A stretch of 64,000 bases of DNA from Persicaria tinctoria. Its lineage: Eukaryota; Streptophyta; Magnoliopsida; Caryophyllales; Polygonaceae. The notes beneath the pieces were generated by a model, which had not been told where the DNA came from, searched no databases, and saw nothing but the letters and a program-made list of their open reading frames with translations. Below are positions 38,759 to 51,479 of the stretch, one piece after another. Location: positions 64,107,909 to 64,171,908 of the forward strand of contig JBANSL010000005.1 of the NCBI GenBank assembly GCA_037127255.1, read 5' to 3'. Position 1 is the first letter of the stretch. The number at the start of each line of letters is the position of its first letter. Made by a program: the position numbers and the translations under genes.

Positions 38759-38899
38759 TCAGAAAAAAAAATCTCTGGCAAATCCTAAGTTACTGTTTTT
38801 TTTATAAATTTTACAGTACTAAATTAGCCGTTCATTTATTTTTGCTGAAACAAATCAACGGCTTGGATCTTGCTTTGTGTGTAATGGATAATTTGTCCT

Positions 38900-40740
38900 T
38901 AAGAGTTTGAATTTAAAATTATTGATTTTTTGTTTAAATGTCATTTTCCGTCTTTTCATTAGTGTCTCTGATTGTAACCTGCTTCCACCTCTTGATGGTC
39001 GGCGCTCCCACCTCCTCCTTCGTTTCTCTGTGTTAATCGCCCGCAGCTTTCTTTTCAATGGCCTTTTGCGGTTCAACCTCTTGATTGTGCTTTCTTTTCC
39101 AGGTTCAACCTCTTGATTGTGCTTTCTTTTCCAGTTTGTATAGTTGCTCGGTGCTTTCGTCCACAAATAATCTCGCCCCTACCGTTTTGTTGAATTCCGT
39201 TAGTTTGCAAAATTAAAAAAGAAAAGAAAAAGAAAGAAAGAAAGAGACCATGTTGCTCGAGCGAAGAGAGTGGCGCGATACACAGAGAGCGAAGAGAGAA
39301 GGCTCGAGCGAGGAGAGAAGGCGCCATACCCTGCTGCTCGAGTCCCTGCCGCTGCTCGAAACGGCTTCTCGAAGGCCGGCTCCTGCACGGACTTGCTGCA
39401 ACCGGCTCGGACCTGCTGCAACCGTTGCTCTCGATTACAGCCTGTTGCGAGTGCTCGAACATCAAAGATGGGAGGAGAAGTGGGAGGCGTTGTGCCTGAC
39501 CGCGAAGACGGTGGCAGCCCTTTGCCTCGGCCGGCGACCGGAGGTGGAGGAGAAGAACATGCTTCTGCAGAGAGGTTAGTTAATGTCAAATTTAGGATTT
39601 TTTGAAGCATTTCGGGTTTTTGTGTGTGATGTTTGGATCCCTTGATTGTGTCTTTAGATAGTTATGTGTAATGCATCCTCACTATCATTTGGTTACATAG
39701 ATTGCAATATTGGGTCGTGGGTATCTTTGCAGTTTTTTCACTGCTTAATAGGATTACAAGATAGAAAATGCTGATGCAATTTGAAATTCTGAATCATTCG
39801 ACTTTTTTTTTTTGAGTTGTTAATGCTCCTCTCAAGTTGGGTTTGGTTGCAAATTGATTGGAAAATTTGTATAATCCAGAATGGAGTATCTCGGAAATCA
39901 TTTTCCTTAGCAACTATAGCTACTGAACTCTTAAACAAGTATCTAAAAAATGATGTTTCTCTGCTACTCATTTGAAGAAAAAAATCATTCTAGAGTAACC
40001 AAATGATAGTGAGGATGCACCCCTTCTTAAATTCCCCTTTAATCTTTCTCTGATGGTTCTCCCATACTAATATTCCCCTTTTGCAATTAGTCAAAAAGAA
40101 AAAAAAATCATTCTAGAGTCACCTCTTCTTAAATTCCTAAAAGAGAAGAAAAACATGAGAAACACATCAAAACCTTTGAATATTATTGGATTCTTTTGAC
40201 TAGGGATATTGATTATTATCAAGATTTTTAAAAACCAAGTTGGATAGTGAATTGGTGATGATTTGGAAAAAAAATGCTGGAAAAAAATAACTTGAATGGA
40301 ATGGTGAATTGGTGTTGTTAAATTATCATATTTATTCCATGTGAATAGAAGCTGCACAAGTCTATCATTTCACCACCATTAGCACTAGGTCTTAATCATT
40401 TCATAGCTAGTAGAAATTAAAATCTACAAAAGTTTCTTTCGATTGAACATTCAAACAATAGATCACCATAAATCCTAAATCAAACTTTAAAAAAAAAAAG
40501 AAACAAACACATGAACAACAAACAAGACAATTTTTCAAATATATTATCCTTTACACAATCTGAATTAGTCAATCAGAAAATCAAATAAGAAGTGGAAGAA
40601 TTTACTGGATAAAGGTTTCTTGCTTAGTTGCTTTCATGACGTTGAATTCTTCTTCGATAGGACTAATGGTGGGCTCTAATTGCATACTTACTGAATTTGG
40701 TAAATGGCTTAGTGGAGATGCTCACATTTTCATTTTTGTT
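38900..40740. repeat. non-coding stretch with a GC-richer block and an inverted repeat
   Basis: Contains a CT/GA-rich, GC-richer block (39240-39580) that resembles the 5' leader of a gene; its frames on both strands are Arg/Ala/Ser-rich and overlapping, so none is believed. At 39670-39705 TGCATCCTCACTATCATTTG occurs, and its reverse complement is at about 39996-40018. A direct repeat of AAAATCATTCTAGAGT occurs at 39980 and 40107. No gene is identified. Confidence 0.45.
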
Positions 40741-40748
40741 TTCAATCA

Positions 40749-40819
40749 AGTCTATTAGCTCAAAGGGAGAGCAATGTGTGATTACAACACATGATGTGGG
40801 TTCAAATCCCACATAGACT
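40749..40819 (+). tRNA. tRNA-like sequence D (abnormal anticodon arm)
   Basis: Acceptor AGTCTAT/ATAGACT (7 bp, a matched C-to-T/G-to-A change from copies A, B and E), D stem GCTC/GAGC, T stem GTGGG/CCCAC with loop TTCAAAT. The anticodon arm is a 6-bp stem ATGTGT/ACACAT with a 7-nt loop GATTACA lacking T at the position before the anticodon. It faces copy E, 0.5 kb away. Confidence 0.5.
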
Positions 40820-41009
40820 CCAAAATTAAAAGATGAAAACTACAAGCTTGTTACTAGTTTGGTGTGATCTTTAGGCTTCCCCATGGTAAAAGAATATGCA
40901 TCTCGAAATGATGCAGATTACACCTAAAAACAAACAGGCTTACCCCTCCTGTTTCTTTGCCAAAGGAATCACTCCCTAACTACAATTAATACAGAAAAAA
41001 CACTAATCT

Positions 41010-41255
41010 GAATCTGAATACAGTATACATAAGCTGAAATATATGATTAAAAAAAACCTAAAAATCTTAAAAATTAATGCAGAACTTGAAATACAGAAAA
41101 TCTAAAAAACATAATATGTAAAATCTGAAAATCTGAAATACAGAACACATAAACTAGAATACAGAATACAGAAAAAACTAAAAATCTAAAAAATTAATGC
41201 AGAAACCTAAATACAAAAAAATCTAAAATTGAAAATATGAAATACACAATGCCAC
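41010..41255. repeat. AT-rich degenerate tandem repeat
   Basis: Repeats of units such as AATCTGAAATACAGAA and CTAAAAATCTAAAAAATTAA with variation, lying between tRNA-like sequences D and E. No coding potential. A similar TAAAATCTAAAATC tract occurs at 11270-11360 in the first CACTA element. Confidence 0.7.
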
Positions 41256-41314
41256 TCACCCATAACAAATTTTAGACATAAAAGTTTGTAATGGTACGTT
41301 ATTAAAGTTATTAA

Positions 41315-41388
41315 AGCCTATATGGGATTCGAACCCACACCATGTGTATGAGAACACATTGCTCTCCCGATATTTAAGCTAATAGGCT
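41315..41388 (-). tRNA. tRNA-like sequence E (abnormal anticodon loop)
   Basis: Minus strand: acceptor AGCCTAT/ATAGGCT (7 bp), D stem GCTT/GAGC (one G-T pair) with an enlarged D loop, anticodon stem ATGTG/CACAT with an 8-nt loop, T stem GTGGG/CCCAT (one G-T pair) with loop TTCGAAT. It is not a normal decoding tRNA. Confidence 0.5.
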
Positions 41389-42609
41389 GAAATCATCATC
41401 TCTCATTCACTTGAGTATTCAATATATAAGTACAAAACGCGTTCAATCACAATGTGCAAATCAGAGATGAGACTCAAATAATTGGCCTATTGAGATTCAA
41501 GAATGCAAGATGTAAGAAATTGCACACCCATTTGCTATAACACTGAAAATCAAACCTTCTTCATTTATGACTACTTGCACTTTATCATTTTCCCGCTATA
41601 GATAGTGATTTTTTTCTGTCACTAGCATCATAACTTTAAGCAATAATTTCAATCTTCTCAATATTAACTTTGAGACTATTAATTTGGAACTCTTTAAGGA
41701 CAGTTTTGATCAAAGATAATCTGTCACTGCTCTCATTAGACAATGTCGTATAGTTGGAACAGCATAAACAAACTCAATCTGCCATTCTGAATGAGCAGCT
41801 TTTGAAAAAGAATAAGCAGATTCCCCTTTAAACTCATATCAACATCTCTAAAACTGGGAGGGAAAATATCTGAAGTAACCCAGAGTTCTTTGGTGTATAG
41901 GACCTTGAAAGAGAACGGATGGAACTTACATTAACCACAACACTGTAAGGACACGACATGCACCAGTAATTAAATTCACCTTCATTGAAAACAAATCATC
42001 CGACTAACATCTGGGAGACCATTCAAAGTGACTTGTTAATATGCCTGTTCAATTAACCTCTATAGACGTATGCATTCTAGTATTCTACTAATGAATATCA
42101 TCAACATATGCTAGGCTATGTTCTTTATAGGTTGTTTTTTGGTGATTGTTTGAAGTTAGGGGTCATTTGGCATACGACCAGGGAAAGGAAATGGAAAAGA
42201 AATTGAGATAGTACTACAATTCACACACTGAACAGTCGAAGGTATTCCAAATCCTAATTCGAATTGGGGCTTCTCAGTAATTTTGGGATAGATAACTACA
42301 AGATTTCAAATCTCAAATTTTAACATGAAAAACCTCAAATTGAAGCCCCAATTCGAAGCTGCAATTCCAATACCGAGAAACCCCAATTCAAAACCCTAAT
42401 TTTTGAAGAAGATAAGGAGGCAGAAATACCTTCTTTAGTTGCTCTTCCTGAAATCGATTGAGAACTCCTAGCAGCCTCGGTGCTGCGTCGGCCTTCTTCA
42501 GTAACCGGCCTTCGCCCTATCATCGGCCTTCTTCAGTTCGCACTCAGTCGCCGGCTTCTTCGTTCATTCTTTCTCCGTTCATTCTTTTTTTTTTAGTTCA
42601 AATGTAACG

Positions 42610-42759
42610 GAGAAAAGAAAGGAGTTCTGTTAAAACTAACATTGAAGGGCACGAGGCAGAAATCTTTCAAAACGTCAAGGGCACCACGCGAAATATGCAA
42701 AAGAGTTGTATATCTCGCGAAAATTGCAATACCTCGAGGGTACCTCGCGAAATTTCCGT
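42610..42759. mobile_element. right terminal repeat of a second Mutator-like element
   Basis: Contains GGGCACCACGCGAAATATGC, ACCTCGAGGGTACCTCGCGAAATTTCCG, the same layout as the right end at 26590-26699. DNA to its left includes tRNA-like sequences D and E and a leader-like block at 42330-42560, parallel to 26240-26400 of the first element. The left end was not found; it may have been lost or lie near 39-40 kb in decayed form. Confidence 0.65.
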
Positions 42760-43379
42760 TTTTTTTTATCTATGCAACACTTGGAAGTGTTCAGCTCGCA
42801 ATCATAGGTGCTTTTTTGGTACCTTCTACTTTTCAATCTTTTTCTTATATATTTCCCTGAAAAGTTAATTTTGGTAGTTCACTCTTCATCTTCATCTTCT
42901 TTTGTGTAACCTTAACCAATCCTAGGAGACTTAGCAAGTATAGGTCATGTTGTGGAAACATGGAGACGCTTGTGAGTGGGAGGGTCAACCCCTTAATGGG
43001 CCTACAGTACCCGATCCAGATGTAGAGCGACTGAGTCGATCGAACTGGACTAAGATCAAAAAAAAAAATAAAAAATTTCTGGATAGGAATTCCTTATCTC
43101 ATTCTACTTATGCAATGCCATTAATCCATTTTCTCATCAAATATATTGATGCATGTTTAATAGACGGTATCATCTGAAGCTTTGCCTTTTTTCTCTCACA
43201 ATAAACGACCTTGCTTCCCCTCTCATCTCTCTTCCTAATCCTTGTCCTAGGGCTGGAGTTCTTTATCACCTTCCTATAGAAAACCAGCTACAAAAAAATG
43301 CCATATGAAAGTCTATGGCTCCACTCCTCAGATGTGAGTCCTATCTTCTTTTTATTTTTCTTCTTCCATTATGGAGGGT

Positions 43380-43780
43380 GATTTAAGTAGTGATTTATCA
43401 AATTTAAATTTGATAAATCACTTAAAATGAAGGTTCTATGATGAATAAAAAATATGTAGGCAGCTACTTAAGTTCTATGATGAATGAACAAAAAATATGT
43501 TCTTATCTATAGGGTTATCTATAGAAGGTTCTCTATTATAAATAGAGGGTGTAGGGTTGAATTATGGAGAGCCCGTGTTTCCATCAAAGCATCACAATAA
43601 TAAGAAACCCTAGCTGCAGAGAGGTTTTACTCTGCAGGGTGTTCTGCGCGGTTCTTGCCAGAACACGGAAATCCTTTGTGTTCTATTGTTCATTCTCATT
43701 CTCTTTAACGGTATTCACTTGGGGAAATTCACAACAAACCTCCCTCAGATGTGTTTCATTCTGAAAGCAAATGAACCTTA
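43380..43780. other. possible LTR-like remnant with TATA box; long palindrome
   Basis: A perfect 34-bp palindrome lies at 43389-43422 (AGTGATTTATCAAATTT and its mirror). Downstream is a TATA-like TATTATAAATAGAGGG at about 43532 and leader-like text with GTGTTCTATTGTTC near 43680. Terminal TG/CA repeats and target duplication were not identified, so calling it a solo LTR is a guess. The small frame at 43564-43764 is not supported. Confidence 0.3.
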
Positions 43781-44382
43781 GGCTCATATGATTATAAAAT
43801 GATGTAGCAACAAAAAAAAAATGCCTGACAAACCTGACCTAGAATCTGAGTATGTTGTTTGGACTCTGGGAAGCTGTAAGCGCTAGAAATGATGTACATA
43901 TGAATAAAAACAGAGTATCGCCTTGATCATTTCTAAAATGATGTGCATATGTCTAGGAATCCATAAGTAACAATGAGCAGTGCAAACACCAAGCCTCAAT
44001 ATTGAAACCCAAATTTAACCAATCTTCAAGGACAAGCGACTATCTAAACTCAATTAACCAAATTCCTAAATCTCATTTTAAATCAATTCATTAAACTCAA
44101 GTATATAATATTCTCAACACCCACCAAAAAAACAACTAAAAATAGACAATAAATTAATCTATAATTAATTGAACAACTTATTGTGACCTCAATTGATCTA
44201 TAGACGACAATAGGAAAATTATATAAAGAACCTCCCTCAAATACTCGTTTAAGTTTGAGAGCTTACTCTTCTTTTTAATTAACTCTGATTTTTCCCGAAC
44301 TCTCAAATACCCATTCAAATTGAAAGAGTTTAAAACTAAACAACAGATCAACTTTTTTTTTTAACCTATACAGAGATGGAAG

Positions 44383-45296
44383 TGTAGATCTGGTGTCTCA
44401 AGATTTCTCAGATCGGAAACCTCAAGATCTAGATCGAAAGTCGTAACAACAAGAACAGTAAACAAGAAATGACACAGCAGGATTTTTACGTGGTTCGGGA
44501 TGAGATCCCTACGTCCAAGGAGCCTCAGAAGAGGAGACTCGAGCTCAATCCACTAAGTCAAAGAAGGTTTATAGGGCAAGGTTAACTACAACAAAGATCT
44601 AGGGCTTATTACAACTCATACACAAGTAATCGCAAGTAAGAAAGCAAGAGACGAGGAGAAATAGTAAAGCGCTTCGAAGAAACTCCCTGGATCTGGTTTT
44701 CGGAAACCAGATCTGAGTCGGAGGTCGTCGGAGAAGACAACCAGTGCCGGACACAGGTGCATCGTCGCTCTTCGGAGTCAGATCTAGAGGTCTCGCTCGG
44801 AGATCCGCCTCAGATCTGAGTTGAACGACCGGAGAAGGAAGATCGCCTCTCAAACCCTAGTTGCCGCTCTATTCTCTCTCTTTCTCTCTATTGGATTACC
44901 TGAAGCCGAGTGAACAAATGAGAAACCCTAGCCATCTCTTTCGCTTATATAGGCGTGCCTCTGGAGCTAAAACGAAGCGTTCCAGCTTAGGGCACCCGGA
45001 CGAGCTAAAGAGGTAAGCTGGGCTTTCTGGTGGGCTGGGCTCTTGGCTAAGGCCCAATGTCACAATGTTCGAAATGGTGATATTATAACATAACACACAT
45101 TTAACTCTTCAACCATAGCATATAAGTATTATACATGATCACAAGTGTGTTACTTGCAATACTAATGTATAATATGTATATGTTATTGGGAGAGTATAAT
45201 ATATGTTTAGTATAAGTTATAATCAGCCCCTAGACTAAGTTCTAATATAACCAAAACCCCTAAAGTCTAGAACCATGATTAAGTATAGCATTACAA
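44383..45296 (-). repeat. Copia element, 3' LTR
   Basis: Direct repeat of 56101-57013. It contains a TATA-like region near 44945 on the minus strand (TATATAAGCGAAAGAG) that probably serves as promoter. Polypurine text TTAGGAGGGC lies just inside at about 45300-45312 on the minus strand. Confidence 0.93.
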
Positions 45297-45381
45297 TTTG
45301 CCCTCCTAATCTAGGTTCTAGGCTTTTGTATTCCAACTTCAACACTAGTGAATTTTGCTCATGTCTTCGACTCTTAAATCC

Positions 45382-48300
45382 TCATTGGCTCAGTACCTGT
45401 TCTTCATGGTGGATCTCCAAGGTGGAGATAGTCCCTGCAAAAAAAAGAAATTTGCCAGGAGGGACAATTTTAGTTCCAAAGTCAGCAGGGTTTACATCTC
45501 TTTTGATCTTCTTAACGTCCATTTCTCCTGCAGCAACCATGTTCCTCACGAAGTGGAAACGGACGTCGATGTGCTTGGTGCGTTCGTGATACATCGGATC
45601 TTTGCAGAGATATAGCGCACTCTGACTGTCCATGTGCAAGATAGGCATCAGGGTTCTTTGCAGAACTTCTTTTCGTATCCCTTTGAGCCAAATAGCTTCT
45701 TTGGCGGCCTTAGTGGCGGCCATGTATTCAGCTTCTGTTGATGATAGAGCAACCACTGTCTGTTGCTGTGATTTCCACGAAATACAATTCCCTGCCCACG
45801 TATAGTAGTAGGCGGTAGTGGATTTTCGATTATCCTTGTTGCTGGCATAGTCCGAATCTACAAATCCATGTAACTGATGTATGGGATTATGCAAACCATA
45901 ATGCAAACATAGATTTTTGGTGCCAGAAAGATAACGAAGTAAGTATTTCATAGCAGTCCAGTGATCATTTCCAGGATTAGACATAAAACGGCTTAAAGCA
46001 CTGATAGCGAAAGCTAGGTCAGGGCGGGTACACAACATAGCATACATAACGGAACCTACTGCTACGTCGTAGGGTATCCTAGCCATTTCCTTGATATCTT
46101 CGGGTTTGGTTGGACAAGATTTTTTGGTGAGCTTTAGGTGCCCTCCTAAGGGTATGGAGGTTGGTTTAGAGTTGACCATGTTGAATCTCTTCAACACTTT
46201 AAGGATATAGTCATCTTGGGATAACCATAATTGTTTATTAGGTCGGTCTCAAATTATATTTACGCCAAGAATCTTCTTAGCACTTCCTAGATCTTTCATG
46301 TCAAAGTATTTCTTCAAGTCCTTTTTAGTATTACTAATGAGCAACATAGAACTACTTATAAGCAGAATGTCATCAACATATAGTAAAACATATAAAGGAG
46401 ATTTAGAAGCAATATACTTGAAATAAAGGCATGTATCATAACTACTTCTATGAAACCCAAGTTTCCTGATCACAGTATCAAACTTAAGGTTCCATTGTCG
46501 TCGGGATTGTTTTAATCCGTAAATGGACCTCTTTAGTAAACATACGTGATCAGGTCGGCTTTTGCTAATGAAGCCTTTGGGTTGTTTCATGTATATGGTT
46601 TCATCTAGAGTACCATGTAAGAAAGCAGTTTTAACATCCATTTGTTCTAATTCCCAATAAAAAACAACACACATAGAAAGCATAAGTCGCATGGTTTTAT
46701 ACTTAACTACGGGAGCAAAGATATCGTTATAGTCTATACCCTCTATCTGTGAAAACCCTTTGGCTATAAGCCTTGCTTTGAACCTTGGTGGATCAAAGGG
46801 CTTGAGACCTTCTTTTATCCTATAGATCCATTTAGAATCTATAAGACGGGTTTTCGAGGGACGAGGGACCAATTACCAAGTCTGGTTGGTGTACATTGAT
46901 CCCATTTCCTCTTTCATAGCCTCTAACCATTGCTTGGAATGGTCACTTTTTATGGCTGACTCATAAGAGTTTGGAGTAGAGGGGTGCCTAACATGCTCAG
47001 CAGATAAGAAAGCATACTCAACAATATAACTTTACTTCCTATTAGGTATAATGGTCCTAGGTTCTCTATCGCTAGTAAGCTGATAATCATGCAGATTAGG
47101 CATAGAAACAATATCAGATGCAGCATTTTCAGATGATATGGATGCAGCAGATATAGTAGATGCAGATGCATGAGAATCAGAAGGGGTTGAGGAGAAAACA
47201 GATGACTCTACGCGAGAGTCTTTAGACAGGCCATTTACATCACCAGAATTAGAAATAGAGGGAGTAGAAGAAGGGGAGGAAGGTATAGATGGATCCTCAG
47301 CCTGATCTTCATTCTCTTCTTCTTCTGGTGTAGGAAGTACTGGAGTTGCCCCTTGTAATGTCGAGTGTGTCTTTTTCCAAGCACTTGCAGGCACCCTTCC
47401 AGTGTCATACTCATCCTCGTCAGTGAGTTCTGTACTGTCATCTTGATTTGTCCAGTTTATAGTTTCTTCATTTGTACCTGCAATCTCAGAGAAAGTAGTC
47501 AGTTTGTTTTTCAATGGAAACTCGGTTTCATTAAATTTGACACTTCTAGTAGTTATTACTTTATAAGGTCCTGCTTGAAGCAAGAGGACCCTATACCCCT
47601 TTACACCTTCAGGGTATCCTAAGAGAATACCCTTAAGGGCTCTGGGTTGCAGCTTACCCTGTGAGATGAAAGGATATGCTGCACACCCAAAAGGTTTGAG
47701 ATAATGGAGAGCTGGAGTTTTTCCAGTCCATTTCTGCTGGGGTGTTTTAAAGTCAATGACACTAGAAGGGGACATATTAATAAGATATGCGGCTGTTATA
47801 ACAGCTTCTCCCCATATGGTATTTTTCAACCCAGAGGAGATAAGCATACATCTTGTTTTTTCTAATAAGGTCCTATTCATCCTCTCAGTTGTCCCATTTT
47901 GTTGTGGTGTGCCAGGGACAGTGAGATGTCTTTTAATGCCCAATTCTGAACAATAGGAATCAAATTCCTTATTGCAAAATTCCAAACCATTGTCTGTCTT
48001 AAGACATTTGACTTTATGGTTGGATTGGGATTCAACCATGACCTTCCACCTTTTAAAGGCTTCAAAGGCCTGGTCTTTGGTTTTAAGTAAACTAACCCAT
48101 ACCTTTCTTGAGAAGTGGTCTATAAAGCTGATAAAATATCTCATACCACCTGCAGTGGGGACTGGTGAAGGTCCCCAAAGATCACTATGTATATATTCTA
48201 AAGGAATATTAGCAACATAAGATGATTTAGGAAATTTAAGTTTAGCAACTTTACCAAAGATACAATTTTCACAAAATTTAATCTCAGCAGGTTTCTTAGG

Positions 48301-49113
48301 CAACAAACCATGTTTATGTAAATGCATGAGACCCTTATTGCCTATATGCCCAAGCCTATTATGCCATGTCAGAGTATCATGTAATGTCATATGCTCAGAA
48401 CTTATAGCAGCATTAATCTCAGGTTTAGAAGCAAGGATATGAAATAACCTTTTTCTCCTAACAACTTTGATGATAATCCTACCATTTCTAGTAACAGTTC
48501 TAAGTCCATCTTTAGAATTCACATCACAACCAAGTTCTTCAAGAGCTGATTCAGACATTAAACTTCTCCTAAGACTTGGGACCCATCTAACATTGGTAAA
48601 GACTCTAACACAACCATCATGCATAAGAAGTGGAACATCTCCAGTTCCCGTGATTTTCAGAGAGGTATCATCACCAAGCATAACATCACCAAAAGCAGTT
48701 TTATCTAAATGCTTAAAATAATGTTCACAAGGAGTAGCATGCATGGTACATCCAGAGTCAAGTATCCAAGAATTAGGCATATGATCAGTAATCTCAGTAC
48801 ACATAAACAATTCAGCAGGACAATCTTTCATGCATTCAAGAACAGAGCTAGAAAGTTCAGTTTGGTTTGATTTGGCAAGTTCTTCAGCACGTTTTTTCTT
48901 TCTACAATCTTTAACCCAGTGACCCAAGTTACCACAGTAGTTACACTTAGAATTAGGGTCAGATTTGTCATGCTTGTCACTTTTACCATTCTCCTTTTTA
49001 TCCTTTTTGTTTTTCTTATTTTTGTTACCCTTCTTATCCTTATCTTTGGTGAACATAACCTCAGGTTTATCATTTCTGTCAGTTTTGAGCCCTTTTATTT
49101 TAAAGACTTTCAT
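45382..49113 (-). pseudogene. Copia polyprotein: zinc knuckle, protease, integrase, RT, RNase H
   Basis: One frame of about 1240 codons broken only by stops. Order: zinc knuckle CNYCGNLGHWVKDC; protease WILDSGCTMHATPC (D-S-G active site); GAG-pre-integrase WHNRLGHIGNKGLMHL; integrase with H-x-x-C (CENCIFGK), HSDLWGP, TDNGLEF and TPQQNGTTERMNRT (D, D, E); RT with KARLIAKGFSQIEG, QMDVKTAFLHG and catalytic YVDDILL; RNase H with DSDYA and SSTEAEYMA, HMDSQSAL. Stops are at 47029-47031 (after PNRK), about 46870 (after NQTW) and about 46246-46248 (after GVNII). At least the third fits a CGA-to-TGA change, and the others fit C-to-T from a Gln codon. There is no frameshift in this long stretch, in line with a recent insertion. 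Confidence 0.93.
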
Positions 49114-51479
49114 TACACTACTAGATTAAGGATCAGTTGCTGCGGTTTTTAGGTGCGGTTTTGCTAAAGCAGCGGTTCATGGAAGCGGTTAAGGTTAAGG
49201 GCGTGGTTTCAATATTAGTTTCGTCTACAGAAGCGGTTCTGGTGGCGGTTTAAAAATCCAGGTCTAAGGCGGCGGTTTAAATACCCTTTAGAAGCGGTCT
49301 CTTAAAATCAAAATACACCTAAGGGGGCGGTTCACTTTATTTGGCGGGTTCACTTTATTTTTTGTACCCTGACCCGCCCTTTTCAACCCAAAATTTTTGA
49401 AAACCCGCTAAAATAAAGAAAGTCACTATTTTTTAACAACAAAACCCATCTGAAAAGTGTCGATAATTTTAGGGTTTAGAATATGGGAAACTGGGAAGCG
49501 ATTTGGGGGTGGCGATTTTCGAATCTCTAGCATTCAAGTGATTAAGATGAGAGAAATTCCAAGCTTCTATTGATTTAACTTTCATCTCTTCAATTGATTG
49601 AAGTCTTATTAAGAGAGCACAACAGTTTGCTACCGAGGTAAGAGAAATCTGAAGCTTTAGTGTGCGAATTTTCAAATCGATTTTTACCTTTGTTCTTTTA
49701 ATTTGATTCATTCCATATGATGCTAAATCTATCCGTTTTGTGAGGAGATTTGGTTGGTTTGATACTTGATACCTTGTTTGGATTTTGCAATTTCTGTTTG
49801 ATATATTCAATACGTTTGAGCACTTGCATATAAAGATTTCCCATTCAAGGCATTTTTTGGTTGGAAAAAGGGTAAGGGTTTACTGAGGCTCGTTCCTCAT
49901 TTTGGTTATCATGTGAGAGCTTGAATATGAATGACTGGGCTTATGTAGAAAATACCAAGGCTTCGTGTAAGGCTCTGGTGCACAATTTTAAAAAGCTATT
50001 TATGTGCTATAATTTTCATAAGAGTTTTAAGTGGGACAATAGATTAACAGAATTTTTTTTAAGTATTAACTTCAAGTTAAATCAGTAATGTTTTCAATCC
50101 TTTTGGTTCAGGTGGTCAATTCAGATGCTATAGGGAATTATTCAAAGCCTTTACTTATACGAGGTGCCAGGTTAGTTAATTTTGAAATTTTCTGTGATTT
50201 TATTTTGGAAGTTCCTCTTGTTATAAAAAATATTTTTAGGATTGTTTGAAGTGGAATTGTTCAATGTATCATAGTTTGCATTTTTACTTGCATCTGATGT
50301 AGCTTGTTCTCTCAACATTTTAAAATGTATAAATGTAGGCTTGAAGATTTTTTAAGACCATTTAGCTACTTTTGTCCAATTCAAGGACATCCCTCAAGAT
50401 TAATCTACTGGGCAAGTTAGCTTAAATGCGTACTACAACCTTTACATTTGCTGAAATCTCACTCATATGACTCTTCTGATTATAAGGTCTTTGATGGGGA
50501 TTGATATGTGTGAGATTAATTCAAGCCACTCATAAACCAAAATAGATGTGCAACTCTAAAAATTTTGCAACACATGTAAAATATTTCTACTGGCTTTACT
50601 TACTCAAGAAAATAGATCACTGCCTTTTGTAATCTAGTCAATGAATTTACTTTGTTTTAGGAGTTATGATATAAAAGATAGACGTGCATTTCCTGATGTA
50701 CCATTTTGATGTTTGATTTACTTAATAATCAAATAAATGTCTTTGAAATATTTCATTCTCCTTTTAATTTTTGTGTTGTTTCTCCATTGTTATACATGTT
50801 GCCTGGGAGTTTTATGACTTATGTTTTATTTATAAGCTTATAGTTTATACCTTCCTATTACTTGTGGCAAGATGAAAAATATATATTATGTGCTATATTG
50901 AAATAATTTTACTCTATAAATTTCCTACTTATATTTTGCTAATTTTATAAAGTAAATTTCACAAAATTTCCAGCTCCTTTGGAAAAAGTAATTTTTCATA
51001 ATTTGATTTAAAGTAATAAACAACTCCTTTGGAAACTAGAATGCAACCCCTTTGTCTCAGATCACTTGTTAGCTAGCTGCTTCTCCTCCTTGTGAGGTGT
51101 TTCAATTTTTTTTGGATATTATATGAATAGAGAACCATATATCTTGTTTCTTTTCTTTTAAACTCGATTTATTTCTAAATCAAATATTAGTATGAAATAT
51201 AGTACTGATATTATTTTTTAAAAGTAAGCATAGTTTAGGTCTTTATCCAACTCATGTAATTTTATTTTCCCAATACATGTATGAAATATTTATTAAGTTG
51301 ATTTATAGTAGGTTAAATCAGATTTCGTAGACATCTTATTTCACTTCTAATTTTCTTTTCTATTTTGATATTGTCTTCAACTTGTTAGGTGCTAGAAACA
51401 CATGATGGCAAAGAAAGACAAGTAATTTCACCAAAATGAAATGATAACCCGTATGAAATGGATAGGAAGAGAAGAATAG

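Larger units (their letters stand above)
31890..38900 (+). mobile_element. L1-type LINE with RNase H, decayed
   Basis: Two-ORF non-LTR retrotransposon on the plus strand: ORF1 (about 32260-33627) and ORF2 (34603-38758: endonuclease, reverse transcriptase, zinc-binding RVT domain, RNase H). ORF1 and ORF2 each contain stops and ORF2 also a frameshift. The exact 5' start and target duplication were not found; a short A-run follows the ORF2 stop at 38762. The insertion is about 200-300 bp upstream of the RS-rich gene, in the opposite orientation, so its 5' end could influence that promoter. Confidence 0.9.

Noticed and set aside
39200..39610. Overlapping frames on both strands in the GC-richer block
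   Set aside because: Arg/Ala/Ser-rich in every frame, no domain; resembles a transposon or gene leader more than a coding region.
41010..41255. CRISPR-like or satellite array
   Set aside because: Units are AT-rich, variable in length and without unique spacers; the genome is a plant's.
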